Shown: positions 1-7,134 of the stretch, one piece after another
Numbering within the stretch: position 1 is the first letter of the stretch
How the letters are laid out: every line of letters starts with the position of its first letter
Assembly (NCBI GenBank): GCA_013214275.1
Contig: JABSPP010000035.1
Span: forward strand, 1-10,334
DNA length: 10,334 bases
Direction of reading: 5' to 3'
DNA from: Flavobacteriaceae bacterium
GTDB taxonomy: Bacteria; Bacteroidota; Bacteroidia; Flavobacteriales; Flavobacteriaceae
Notes under the pieces: model-generated
Told to the model about the DNA's origin: nothing
The model's database searches: none
The model's input: the letters and a program-made list of their open reading frames with translations, nothing else
Program-made: the position numbers and the translations under genes

Positions 1-629
1 GATTTAGAGATGTAATGATTCCCTTTCTTGAAATCGGTGATGCTGTTAAACAGATGCCCAAATTTATGTGGAAACTAGCTGGAGTGTATATATTTCAATG
101 GTATGCTCTCTTTATTTATTGGCAATACATTACGCCATTATTTAAATTAACAATGAGTTTTTACACATCATCAGCAACAGCTAAAGATAATAAGATGAGT
201 TTTGTGTATAATGTTGTTACAGCCTTTGTTGCTTTAATACTTGTCCCTCTGGCATCTAAATATGGAGGTAAAAAAATATATGCGTTAAGTTTGATAGGGA
301 CTGCAATATCACTTTTTGTAATCCCCTACATTCAAGATCCAGATTTAGTATTGGTTCCAATGGTACTGTTTGGAATAGGTTGGGCGGCCATGATGGGCAT
401 TCCCTATAGTATGATTTCTAAGATAATTCCGCAGAATAGAAGAGGAGTTTATATGGGAATCATCAATATGATGATAGTCATACCTATGTTTGTCCAGACA
501 ATAACATTTGGACCTGTATACAAATATCTCTTGGGGGGAAGTGCTGTAAATGCCATTCTATTTGGAGGTGTGTTTTTTGTGATTGCAGGGGTTCTAGTCA
601 TGAGATTAAACGACACACAACAGATATAA
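1..629 (+). CDS. MFS sugar transporter, SLC45/GPH-like, C-terminal half (5' end outside window)
   Basis: This is an inner-membrane secondary transporter, probably a sugar:cation symporter, of which only the last six helices are visible. The frame is open to the window edge (codons for F-R-D-V precede the ATG at 15), so that ATG is internal and the gene starts upstream. Counting from it, hydrophobic segments lie near residues 20-38, 63-81, 88-105, 111-130, 144-163 and 178-196. The loop SKYGGKK (81-87) resembles the MFS loop 8-9 motif. The segment IPQNRRGVYMG (138-148) resembles the conserved loop 10-11 of SLC45/GPH-type sucrose and maltose carriers. The substrate is inferred from family resemblance only. 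The cytochrome gene follows 68 bp downstream on the same strand, so co-transcription is possible, but this carrier may instead belong to a sugar locus further upstream. Confidence 0.8.
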   Translation, partial: FRDVMIPFLEIGDAVKQMPKFMWKLAGVYIFQWYALFIYWQYITPLFKLTMSFYTSSATAKDNKMSFVYNVVTAFVALILVPLASKYGGKKIYALSLIGTAISLFVIPYIQDPDLVLVPMVLFGIGWAAMMGIPYSMISKIIPQNRRGVYMGIINMMIVIPMFVQTITFGPVYKYLLGGSAVNAILFGGVFFVIAGVLVMRLNDTQQI

Positions 630-697
630 TCTCCAAGAATTTTAAAGAGTCCTTCAGATTATTTTTAATTATATTTAGTACATCAAATTTTAAGTTA

Positions 698-1204
698 ATG
701 AAACGATTAATCATACTATTACCTCTTTGTATTTGTTTTTCGATTTTTACAGCGTGTAGTAAGGAGACTAAAAAAGAGCCTGTAAAGAGATCGCTCAAAT
801 CAACACCTCAACAAAGGTTTAAAAAAAATCTCCGTGAAAATCAATCCACTGAAAAAACAGTAGTTCCACTCGATCTAAAAAATAAAGGAATTGGTCCAAT
901 AACATCCCTTGAATTCAAATCCATTGACCAAAATATGGTTGCAAAAGGAGCCACTCTGTTTAAACAAAAATGCACTGCTTGTCATCACGCAAAAAGAAGA
1001 ATGATCGGGCCAGCGATAAAAGGAGTCTATGAAAGGAGAAGTCCAGAATGGGTGATGAATATCATGCTGAATCCAACCGAAATGCTAAAAAAAGACCCAG
1101 TTGCCATAGCACTTTTAAAAGAATATAAAAATGTGATGATGATTAACCAGAATCTAACACAAGAAGATGCAAGAGCTTTAGCTGAATATTTTAGAACATT
1201 GTAG
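698..1204 (+). CDS. Monohaem c-type cytochrome lipoprotein
   Basis: This is a small electron carrier anchored by lipid in the periplasm, 168 residues long. The N-terminus is a lipoprotein signal peptide with lipobox FTAC, making Cys20 the acylation site. A low-complexity, Lys-rich linker (about 21-60) leads to a class I cytochrome c domain. The haem motif is CTACH (Cys92, Cys95, His96), followed by the usual IGPAIKGVY stretch. Met147 or Met148, just before NLTQEDARALAEYF, is the likely sixth haem ligand. Only one CxxCH is present, unlike the three-haem cytochromes of fructose or glucose dehydrogenases. It faces the GMC/subunit 3 operon across a 33-bp convergent gap. Cytochromes of this kind accept electrons from such flavoproteins, so it is the likely acceptor here (inference). 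Residues after Cys20 (SKETKK) do not form a clear surface-export signal, which suggests periplasmic placement. Confidence 0.9.
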   Translation: MKRLIILLPLCICFSIFTACSKETKKEPVKRSLKSTPQQRFKKNLRENQSTEKTVVPLDLKNKGIGPITSLEFKSIDQNMVAKGATLFKQKCTACHHAKRRMIGPAIKGVYERRSPEWVMNIMLNPTEMLKKDPVAIALLKEYKNVMMINQNLTQEDARALAEYFRTL

Positions 1205-1237
1205 GGTTTCTTGAATTATTTTCCATACAACCTTACT
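1205..1237. other. Convergent 33-bp gap between cytochrome and subunit 3 genes
   Basis: The cytochrome stop and the stop of the minus-strand subunit 3 gene are only 33 bp apart. I see no convincing GC-rich hairpin followed by a T-run in either direction. The two transcripts therefore probably overlap at their 3' ends, or are ended by a signal I cannot recognise. Confidence 0.5.
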
Positions 1238-1885
1238 CTACCATTTCAAAGACATCACTCTGCCATTTCCTGCTTCCTCGGCTGGAATGCATCCGTCATA
1301 TCTCGTTGGAATAGGATCATACCAAAGCACCTCGGTTCCAATTTGCTCGTTGAGTTTCCAGCCCCAAATGGTTAAGCCTCGAATACCTTCTAAAATACCA
1401 AAGGTAGCAGTATCATTGTCTAATTCGGCAGTCTCACCGTCTTCCACAGCCTCCATATATCGTGCTATTTTTTTGCTGTAGGCCTTCTGCTGTTCTTTTG
1501 ATGACCTTAGGTATCTGGTAAGTAACTGGTCAAATTCCTTAGAATTTCCCTTTGACATCTCTTTGTTAAAAGTTTCTTTAAAAATGGTATTGAGTGATGC
1601 AAGTGCCATGTTCACATAAGCCTGATCTTCCTCTTCTAGCATTTCTTTCCAGAAAGCATCAACAAAAGTGTGGATTCCCAGCACTCTAGCTCCAGGAATT
1701 TGATCGTCAGATGGTATGATTAAATCTACAATTTCTCTCAGTGGTCCTGCATCCAATGGGTTTACAAATACAGGGATAAACTCTGGCTCTCTTGTACAAC
1801 TTTGAAATAAACTGATTACTGAGGGTGTGGCAATTAAAAATCCAACACCTAAACCTAGACTTTTTACGGCTTCTCTCCTATTCAT
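1238..1885 (-). CDS. Gluconate 2-dehydrogenase subunit 3 family protein (Tat-exported small subunit of the GMC dehydrogenase)
   Basis: This is the small, non-catalytic partner of a membrane- or periplasm-located GMC flavoprotein, 215 residues long. The N-terminus MNRREAVKSLGLGVGF has the twin-arginine pair (Arg3-Arg4) followed by a hydrophobic stretch, so Tat export is expected. A Cys at 30 (FQSC) could be a poor lipobox. The mature part carries the family hallmark IIPSDDQIPGA (57-67) followed by GIHTFVDAFW, as in the Gluconate_2-dh3 family. It lies 11 bp downstream of the GMC gene on the same strand, an arrangement that implies stoichiometric expression. In bacterial FAD-glucose dehydrogenases the equivalent small subunit folds with the catalytic subunit and carries it through the Tat pore. 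The GMC protein here has no signal of its own, which fits that role (inference). Confidence 0.9.
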   Translation of the reverse strand: MNRREAVKSLGLGVGFLIATPSVISLFQSCTREPEFIPVFVNPLDAGPLREIVDLIIPSDDQIPGARVLGIHTFVDAFWKEMLEEEDQAYVNMALASLNTIFKETFNKEMSKGNSKEFDQLLTRYLRSSKEQQKAYSKKIARYMEAVEDGETAELDNDTATFGILEGIRGLTIWGWKLNEQIGTEVLWYDPIPTRYDGCIPAEEAGNGRVMSLKW

Positions 1886-1896
1886 GTTATTGTAAT

Positions 1897-3591
1897 TTAT
1901 AGATTTTTCTTTTTTAATTGCTCCACGGCATAATCTGCCGCTCTAGCAGTTAATGCCATGTATGTTAGTGATGGATTTTGACATCCAGAAGAGGTCATAG
2001 CTGCACCATCTGTGACGAACACGTTGGGGACTGCGTGTACCTGATTGTGTGCATTCAACACGGAAGTTTTAGGATTTCTACCCATACGAGCTGTACCCAT
2101 CTCATGAATCCCCAGACCTGGAGCTCCTGGGCTATCCATGGGCTTAATTTCCTTAAACCCAGCTTTGTCAAGCATTTCCATGGCTTGTGTAACCATATCC
2201 TTACGCATTGCCCACTCATTAGCTTTCCACTCAGCATCGAAAGTTACTGTTGGTAATCCCCAGCGATCCTTCTTAGTATCATCTAAGAACATCTTATTAT
2301 CATGATAAGGTAAGCATTCACCAAATCCTGTTAGTCCCATAGACCAATTGCCTGGATTGATGATCGACTCTTTTAACTCCTGTCCATAGCCTAACTCAGC
2401 AACTGCGTCTTCCCAGTTGTCTTTGCTCGCTCCTCCCTGATATCCATAACCTCTTAAAAAATCTTTCCTATTCGTCTCTCCACCTAAGTTTCGGAATCGT
2501 GGAATATATATTCCATTGGGTCTTCTTCCTTTGTAATATTGATCCTTAAAACCTTCAAAAGTAGCATATGCTCCTGCTTTAAAGTGATGATCCATTAAAT
2601 TGTGTCCTAATTCTCCTGAATCATTTCCCATTCCGTTTGGAAAACGATCTGACTTCGATTGCATCAAAATAGAGGTGGATGCAATGGCAGAGGCACACAA
2701 GAAGATAATCTTAGCCTTGTAGTCGTATGTCTGACTGGTCTCCGTATCTATGACCCGAACACCTGTTGCTCTCTTCAAATCTTTATCATAAACCACCTCA
2801 TAAACTATTGAGTTAGGCCTTAAAGTCATATTTCCAGTAGCCTCAGCAGCTGGTAACGTAGATGAATTACTGCTAAAATAAGCTCCATATGGGCATCCCC
2901 TCATACATCTGTTTCGGTACTGACAGTTTACCCTTCCTTTTCCTGGCTTAGTTCCTTCAGTGATATGTGCTGTTCTACCAATCGTAAGTAATCGGTCTTT
3001 GTAGTGTTCTCCAATGGCGTCTTTCAAATGATGCTCTACACAATTGAGTTCCATGGGCTTCAAAAACTTACCATCTGGCAGTTGAGGCAAGCCCAAGTTT
3101 TCTCCACTCACACCAATATAGCTCTCAACATAATCATACCATGGTGCTAAGTCCTTATACCTGATAGGCCAATCTACGGCTATTCCGTCTTTTAAATTTG
3201 CTTCAAAATCATAATCACTCAGTCGGTAGCTTTGCCGACCCCACATTAAAGATCTTCCACCTACATGATATCCACGCATCCAATCAAATCTCTTCACCTC
3301 ATTGTATGGATGTTCTAGGTCATCTACAAAAAAATGACTGTGTGTTTTTCTAGTGGTGTAGCCTGTTCTGTTCTGTTTTTCTTGCCTTTTAATATCCTCT
3401 TGCGTGGGTTGCCCTCCAAAAGGAAAATTCCAAGGATCCATGTTGGCTGTTTTGTAATCTTCTGGGTGACTCACCATTCTTCCTCGTTCTAGAACTAGTG
3501 TTTTTAATCCTTTTTCACACAGCTCCTTCGCAGCCCATCCACCAGAAATTCCTGTTCCTACAACAATCGCATCAAATTCAGTTTGATTCAT
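1897..3591 (-). CDS. GMC-family FAD-dependent sugar dehydrogenase, catalytic subunit (candidate glycoside 3-dehydrogenase)
   Basis: This flavoprotein oxidises a sugar hydroxyl and passes electrons to a cytochrome. It is 564 residues, normal for the bacterial GMC dehydrogenase branch. The N-terminal Rossmann motif VVGTGISGG (10-18) binds FAD, and ERG (36-38) ends the second strand. The FAD-contacting segment GGRSLMWGR lies at 111-119. The C-terminal catalytic pair is His496 (in GIHEMGTARMG) and Asn539 (in SSGCQNPSLTYMALTARAA). Cys223, Cys229 and Cys233 have the C-x5-C-x3-C spacing seen at the Fe-S cluster of direct-electron-transfer FAD-glucose dehydrogenases. No signal peptide is present; export probably depends on the Tat signal of the small subunit encoded 11 bp downstream. 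The nearby DUF1080 gene points to oxidation at C3 of a glycoside, as reported for related GMC/subunit 3 systems, but regioselectivity cannot be read from sequence. Gluconate, sorbitol or inositol dehydrogenase activity is an alternative. Confidence 0.9.
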   Translation of the reverse strand: MNQTEFDAIVVGTGISGGWAAKELCEKGLKTLVLERGRMVSHPEDYKTANMDPWNFPFGGQPTQEDIKRQEKQNRTGYTTRKTHSHFFVDDLEHPYNEVKRFDWMRGYHVGGRSLMWGRQSYRLSDYDFEANLKDGIAVDWPIRYKDLAPWYDYVESYIGVSGENLGLPQLPDGKFLKPMELNCVEHHLKDAIGEHYKDRLLTIGRTAHITEGTKPGKGRVNCQYRNRCMRGCPYGAYFSSNSSTLPAAEATGNMTLRPNSIVYEVVYDKDLKRATGVRVIDTETSQTYDYKAKIIFLCASAIASTSILMQSKSDRFPNGMGNDSGELGHNLMDHHFKAGAYATFEGFKDQYYKGRRPNGIYIPRFRNLGGETNRKDFLRGYGYQGGASKDNWEDAVAELGYGQELKESIINPGNWSMGLTGFGECLPYHDNKMFLDDTKKDRWGLPTVTFDAEWKANEWAMRKDMVTQAMEMLDKAGFKEIKPMDSPGAPGLGIHEMGTARMGRNPKTSVLNAHNQVHAVPNVFVTDGAAMTSSGCQNPSLTYMALTARAADYAVEQLKKKNL

Positions 3592-3781
3592 ATGTATATA
3601 ATAATTTGCTTAAACTTTAATCGCTATTGTCAACTTCGCAATAAAATATTTTTCTTTTTTATACTTTCATAAAATTGATTGCACTTTACTGCGTTTTCGA
3701 CATCAATGTACTATTTTTCTAAAAAATTATCCTTAATATTAGCACTAATTCGTGAACTATTATCAACTAAAACGATTTCGT
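3592..3781. promoter_or_regulatory. Divergent intergenic region holding the promoters of both operons
   Basis: This 190-bp, very AT-rich spacer separates the minus-strand GMC operon from the plus-strand catabolic operon, so at least one promoter in each direction must lie here or nearby. I found no exact Bacteroidota -7 box (TAnnTTTG) on either strand. The closest plus-strand match is TATTTTTC in the run near 3711-3719. A 6-bp inverted repeat (ATTGAT at 3674-3679, ATCAAT at 3702-3707) could be an operator half-site pair but is short enough to be chance. No regulator gene lies in the window. Confidence 0.5.
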
Positions 3782-4732
3782 ATGAAGAATTTTGACATAT
3801 TAGCTATATTTATATTGTTTTTTTTGACTTCTTGCAATTCTGGATCAACCAAATCTGACACAAAAAGCATGGTTAAAACACAAAAATCATACACATTTTC
3901 ATTAGCTCAATGGTCTTTACACAGAGAAATTGAAACTGGTAAATTAGATCCTTTTGATTTTCCTAGAGCTGCAAAAGAATTGGGTTTTGAAGCTGTGGAA
4001 TGGGTTAGTCATTTGTATGAGAAAGAAATTGACATCTTGGGTTTAGATGCTGTTGTTGAAAGATGGAAAGCTGAGACTGAAAAATATGGGATTGCCAACG
4101 TATTAATTATGGTAGATGGAGCAGGCGATCTTTCCACCTCCAATCCAACTGAAAGGGATAAAGCCATAGAGATGCATAAAAAATATGTAGATGCAGCGGC
4201 CTATCTAGGGTGCCATTCAATTCGAATAAATACCTTCGGCACATATAATGTTGACCAGTGGATAACAAACACCGAGGATAGTTTGAAAAAATTAGGAACC
4301 TACGCAGCAAGTAAAAATATTAATGTACTTGCAGAAAATCACGGTTGGTATTCGTCAGACCCCAGAGTACTGATTCCTGTGATTGAAAAAGTAAATTTGG
4401 ATAATGTAGGTACTTTAGCTGACTTTGGAAACTGGTGCATTAAAAGAGTTCAATTAGAAGATTGGGGTGAATGCGCCGAAGAATATCCAGACAAATATGA
4501 AGGTTTTAAACGTTTAATGACTAAGGCAAAAGCCGTGAGTGCCAAGGCATATGAGTTCGATGAGTATGGAAATGAAACAAGCCTCGATTTTCAGCGTTTT
4601 GTTCAAATTATCAAAGATTCAGGTTACGACAATTATATCAGCATAGAATATGAGCATGAAAGACTAAATGAAAGAGATGGAATTAAGAAAACCAAGGCAC
4701 TCTTGGAAAAATCAATCAATCAGCTAAAGTAA
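3782..4732 (+). CDS. Lipoprotein sugar isomerase/epimerase-like TIM barrel (xylose isomerase-like fold)
   Basis: This is an exported TIM-barrel protein of the AP-endonuclease 2/xylose isomerase-like superfamily. I chose the ATG at 3782 (316 residues) because it gives a compact lipoprotein signal, with lipobox LTSC and Cys18. An in-frame ATG at 3752 would add ten residues and cannot be excluded. The barrel runs from about residue 37 to the end. Likely metal or active-site positions are Glu185 (LAENHGW), Asp214 (LADFGNW) and Glu289/Glu291 (SIEYEHE). The position where many relatives have a His before the AK motif reads SAKAYEFDE (Ser253). It is the first gene of the plus-strand operon, 6 bp ahead of the permease. 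Being exported, it cannot act on sugar phosphates in the cytoplasm. Epimerisation, lyase or hydratase chemistry on an oxidised sugar in the periplasm is more likely (inference). Confidence 0.85.
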   Translation: MKNFDILAIFILFFLTSCNSGSTKSDTKSMVKTQKSYTFSLAQWSLHREIETGKLDPFDFPRAAKELGFEAVEWVSHLYEKEIDILGLDAVVERWKAETEKYGIANVLIMVDGAGDLSTSNPTERDKAIEMHKKYVDAAAYLGCHSIRINTFGTYNVDQWITNTEDSLKKLGTYAASKNINVLAENHGWYSSDPRVLIPVIEKVNLDNVGTLADFGNWCIKRVQLEDWGECAEEYPDKYEGFKRLMTKAKAVSAKAYEFDEYGNETSLDFQRFVQIIKDSGYDNYISIEYEHERLNERDGIKKTKALLEKSINQLK

Positions 4733-4738
4733 AAAAGG

Positions 4739-5986
4739 ATGAAAAAAACAATCTACGCCAAACTTTCTACAATGATGTTTCTCGAATTCTTTATTTGGGG
4801 ATCTTGGTTTGTCACTTTGGGAACTTTTTTAAATAATAACTTGTCTGCCTCTGATGCAGAGTCATCAGTGGCTTTTTCTACACAATCTTGGGGTGCAATT
4901 ATAGCCCCTTTCATCATTGGACTTATCGCAGATCGTTTCTTTAATGCAGAGCGAATCCTTGGAATCCTTCACCTCATTGGTGCAGTGTTAATGTATCAAA
5001 TGTATCAAGCTGAAGATTTTAGCACTTTTTATCCTTATGTTTTGGGATATATGATTGCTTATATGCCAACACTGGCGCTGGTAAATTCTATTTCCTTCAA
5101 TCAAATGAAAAATCCAGCAAAAGAGTTTTCCTACATTCGTGTTTGGGGAACAGTTGGATGGGTTGTCGCGGGAGTACTGATTAGTTTATTTGCATGGGAT
5201 TTGGAAAACTCAATAGCCGAAGGCTTGTTAGCAAATACATTTTTAGTGACCTCTATTGCTTCCTTCGTCCTGGGAATTTTTAGTTTTCTACTCCCCAAAA
5301 CACCTCCTAAAAATAGAGATGCTAAAGTGTCAATATCCGATATTTTAGGCTTAGATGCATTGAAGCTCTTAAAAGACAAGAATTTCTTGGTTTTCTTTCT
5401 ATCGTCTGTCTTGATTTGCATCCCCCTTGCTTTTTATTACCAAAACACCAATCCATTTTTAACTGAGATCAACGCTAAAATTGAGATATTAGGCATAGAA
5501 ATTGGCCCAACAGGAATAATGGCAACTGGTCAAGTTTCTGAAGTCTTATTCATGCTTTTATTACCAATTTTCTTTAAAAAATACGGTTTCAAAAAAACCA
5601 TACTAGTTGGCATGATAGCATGGGCTGTAAGGTATTTGCTATTCGCCCACGGAAACTCAGGAGAATTATTATTTATGCTTTTAATTGGAATTGCACTACA
5701 TGGTATTTGCTATGATTTTTTCTTTGTATCTGGGCAGATATACACCGATTCAAAAGCGGGAGAGAAGATGAAAAGTGCTGCTCAAGGTTTAATCACTTTA
5801 GCCACCTACGGTGTTGGAATGTTGATTGGGTTTTGGGTTGCAGGGAAAGTCTCTGATGCCTATCTAATATCCAAGACAGTTCACAATTGGCAAGACATCT
5901 GGTTATTCCCTGCGTTATTTGCAATTGGAGTATTCATCTTATTTGCCATCTTCTTTAAAAATGAAAAAATAGAATATATAGAATAA
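4739..5986 (+). CDS. MFS permease of the nucleoside:H+ symporter (NupG/XapB-like) family
   Basis: This is an inner-membrane proton symporter of 415 residues with about 12 hydrophobic helices, full length for the NHS family. Visible hallmarks are the N-terminal helix with FFIWGSWFVTLG (17-28), the loop 2-3 motif GLIADRFFNAER (61-72), the segment RVWGTVGWVVAG (134-145), GQVSEV (264-269) and the late signature HGICYDFFFVSGQIY (321-335). Characterised family members carry nucleosides. Here no nucleoside-processing gene is present, and the permease is embedded between a TIM-barrel lipoprotein (6 bp upstream) and an oxidoreductase (2 bp downstream). A sugar, keto-sugar or similar polyol is therefore a better guess for the substrate. 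The family call is firm; the substrate is inference. Confidence 0.9.
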   Translation: MKKTIYAKLSTMMFLEFFIWGSWFVTLGTFLNNNLSASDAESSVAFSTQSWGAIIAPFIIGLIADRFFNAERILGILHLIGAVLMYQMYQAEDFSTFYPYVLGYMIAYMPTLALVNSISFNQMKNPAKEFSYIRVWGTVGWVVAGVLISLFAWDLENSIAEGLLANTFLVTSIASFVLGIFSFLLPKTPPKNRDAKVSISDILGLDALKLLKDKNFLVFFLSSVLICIPLAFYYQNTNPFLTEINAKIEILGIEIGPTGIMATGQVSEVLFMLLLPIFFKKYGFKKTILVGMIAWAVRYLLFAHGNSGELLFMLLIGIALHGICYDFFFVSGQIYTDSKAGEKMKSAAQGLITLATYGVGMLIGFWVAGKVSDAYLISKTVHNWQDIWLFPALFAIGVFILFAIFFKNEKIEYIE

Positions 5987-5988
5987 CC

Positions 5989-7122
5989 ATGAGTAACAAA
6001 ATAAAATGGGGAGTTATAGGTGGTGGTGGAGATTCTCTTATTGGTATCCTTCACAGAGTGGCTGCAAGCATGTTTGATGCCTATGAACTTAGCGGTGGAG
6101 TTTTCAATGCTCAACATCATCAAAGTCTAAAGTTTGCAGAAGAAATTGGCATTTCTACAAAACGAATCTATCCTGATATAGAAACCATGATCAGTGAAGA
6201 ACTAGCATTGCCAGAATCTGAGAGAATTCAAGTAGTCTCTGTGTTAACACCCAACTTCTTACACTATCCTATGGCAAAAAGCTTACTCAAGTTCGGTTTT
6301 CACGTAATTTGCGAGAAACCGATGACCATGACCTATGCGGAGGCTATTGAACTACAAGAAATTCAGCAAGAACATCACGCACTTTTTGCGCTCACACATA
6401 CTTACACGGGTTACCCAATGGTGCGTCAAATGAAGAAAATGATTGAAGAAGGTATTATTGGTGAAATTCAAAAAGTAGATGCACAGTATTACCAAGGATG
6501 GATCAATCCTATCATTCACGATCCAAAACAGCGAAAATCAACTTGGCGATTAGACCCAGAAAAGTCAGGAATTAGCTGCTGCCTTGGCGACATTGGTGTT
6601 CACGCCTACCAAATGTTAGAATATGTAACTGGACATAAAATTAAGAGTATTCTAGCAGATCTAAATTATCTGTATGACGACAATCAGATGGATATCGATG
6701 GAACTGTTTTGTTGCGTCTAGACGATCATAAAAAAGGCGTTTTAAGAGCAAGTCAGATTGCCACTGGTGAAGAAAATAATTTTACCGTTGCAGTCTATGG
6801 GACGAAGGCTGGATTGAAATGGGGACAGGAAAATCCAAATTACCTCTATTTGATGGAAGATGGTCAGCCGTTGAGGGTTTTAAAACCAGGACACGAATAC
6901 AATAGCGACATCTCTCTAAGTGGGACTAAACTACCTCCTGGACATCCGGAGGGGATTTTTGATGCCATGGGCAATATTTACAACGGTATGGCAAAAGCCA
7001 TAAGAGGCCATCAATATGATATTGCAGAATTTCCAACCATTACTGATGGAGTCAGAGGAATGCGATTTATAGAGCAAAGCGTATATTCTCATGAACAAGG
7101 GAATATTTGGGTTGAACTTTAA
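5989..7122 (+). CDS. Gfo/Idh/MocA family NAD(P)-dependent oxidoreductase
   Basis: This is a cytoplasmic sugar or polyol oxidoreductase of 377 residues, with no signal peptide. The N-terminal Rossmann fold binds NAD(P) through VIGGGGDSLIG (9-19) and is followed by HR at 22-23. The EKP motif (109-111, Lys110) is the family's catalytic lysine. The C-terminal half carries LGDIGVHAYQ (199-208), with Asp201 and His205 forming the usual active-site D-x3-H pair. It begins 2 bp after the permease stop and ends 12 bp before the second TIM barrel, so all three are probably translated from one message. In a 3-keto-sugar route this enzyme would reduce the imported 3-keto hexose to hexose, or interconvert a related inositol (inference). 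The GGGxxSxIGxxHR version of the nucleotide site is that of a common but largely uncharacterised bacterial subgroup. Confidence 0.93.
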   Translation: MSNKIKWGVIGGGGDSLIGILHRVAASMFDAYELSGGVFNAQHHQSLKFAEEIGISTKRIYPDIETMISEELALPESERIQVVSVLTPNFLHYPMAKSLLKFGFHVICEKPMTMTYAEAIELQEIQQEHHALFALTHTYTGYPMVRQMKKMIEEGIIGEIQKVDAQYYQGWINPIIHDPKQRKSTWRLDPEKSGISCCLGDIGVHAYQMLEYVTGHKIKSILADLNYLYDDNQMDIDGTVLLRLDDHKKGVLRASQIATGEENNFTVAVYGTKAGLKWGQENPNYLYLMEDGQPLRVLKPGHEYNSDISLSGTKLPPGHPEGIFDAMGNIYNGMAKAIRGHQYDIAEFPTITDGVRGMRFIEQSVYSHEQGNIWVEL

Positions 7123-7134
7123 AAATAATCATTA

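Noticed and set aside
598..798. Minus-strand frame overlapping the MFS end and cytochrome start
   Set aside because: It overlaps the signal peptide of a clear cytochrome gene, and its translation has no recognisable features.
1978..2256. Open frames on both strands inside the GMC gene (1978-2256 plus, 2055-2237 minus)
   Set aside because: They lie wholly within the well-supported GMC coding region, including its catalytic C-terminus, and their translations show no domain-like pattern.
3674..3707. ATTGAT...ATCAAT inverted repeat as an operator
   Set aside because: Only 6 bp per arm with a 22-bp spacer in AT-rich DNA; expected by chance and without a regulator gene nearby.
3752..3781. Longer start for the TIM-barrel lipoprotein
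   Set aside because: The ATG at 3752 adds ten residues ahead of an already normal 18-residue lipoprotein signal. It is kept as an alternative but not preferred.
3592..3781. Canonical Bacteroidota promoter (TTTG / TAnnTTTG)
   Set aside because: No exact -7 box with a correctly spaced -33 element was found on either strand; only one-mismatch matches, which are common in AT-rich sequence.
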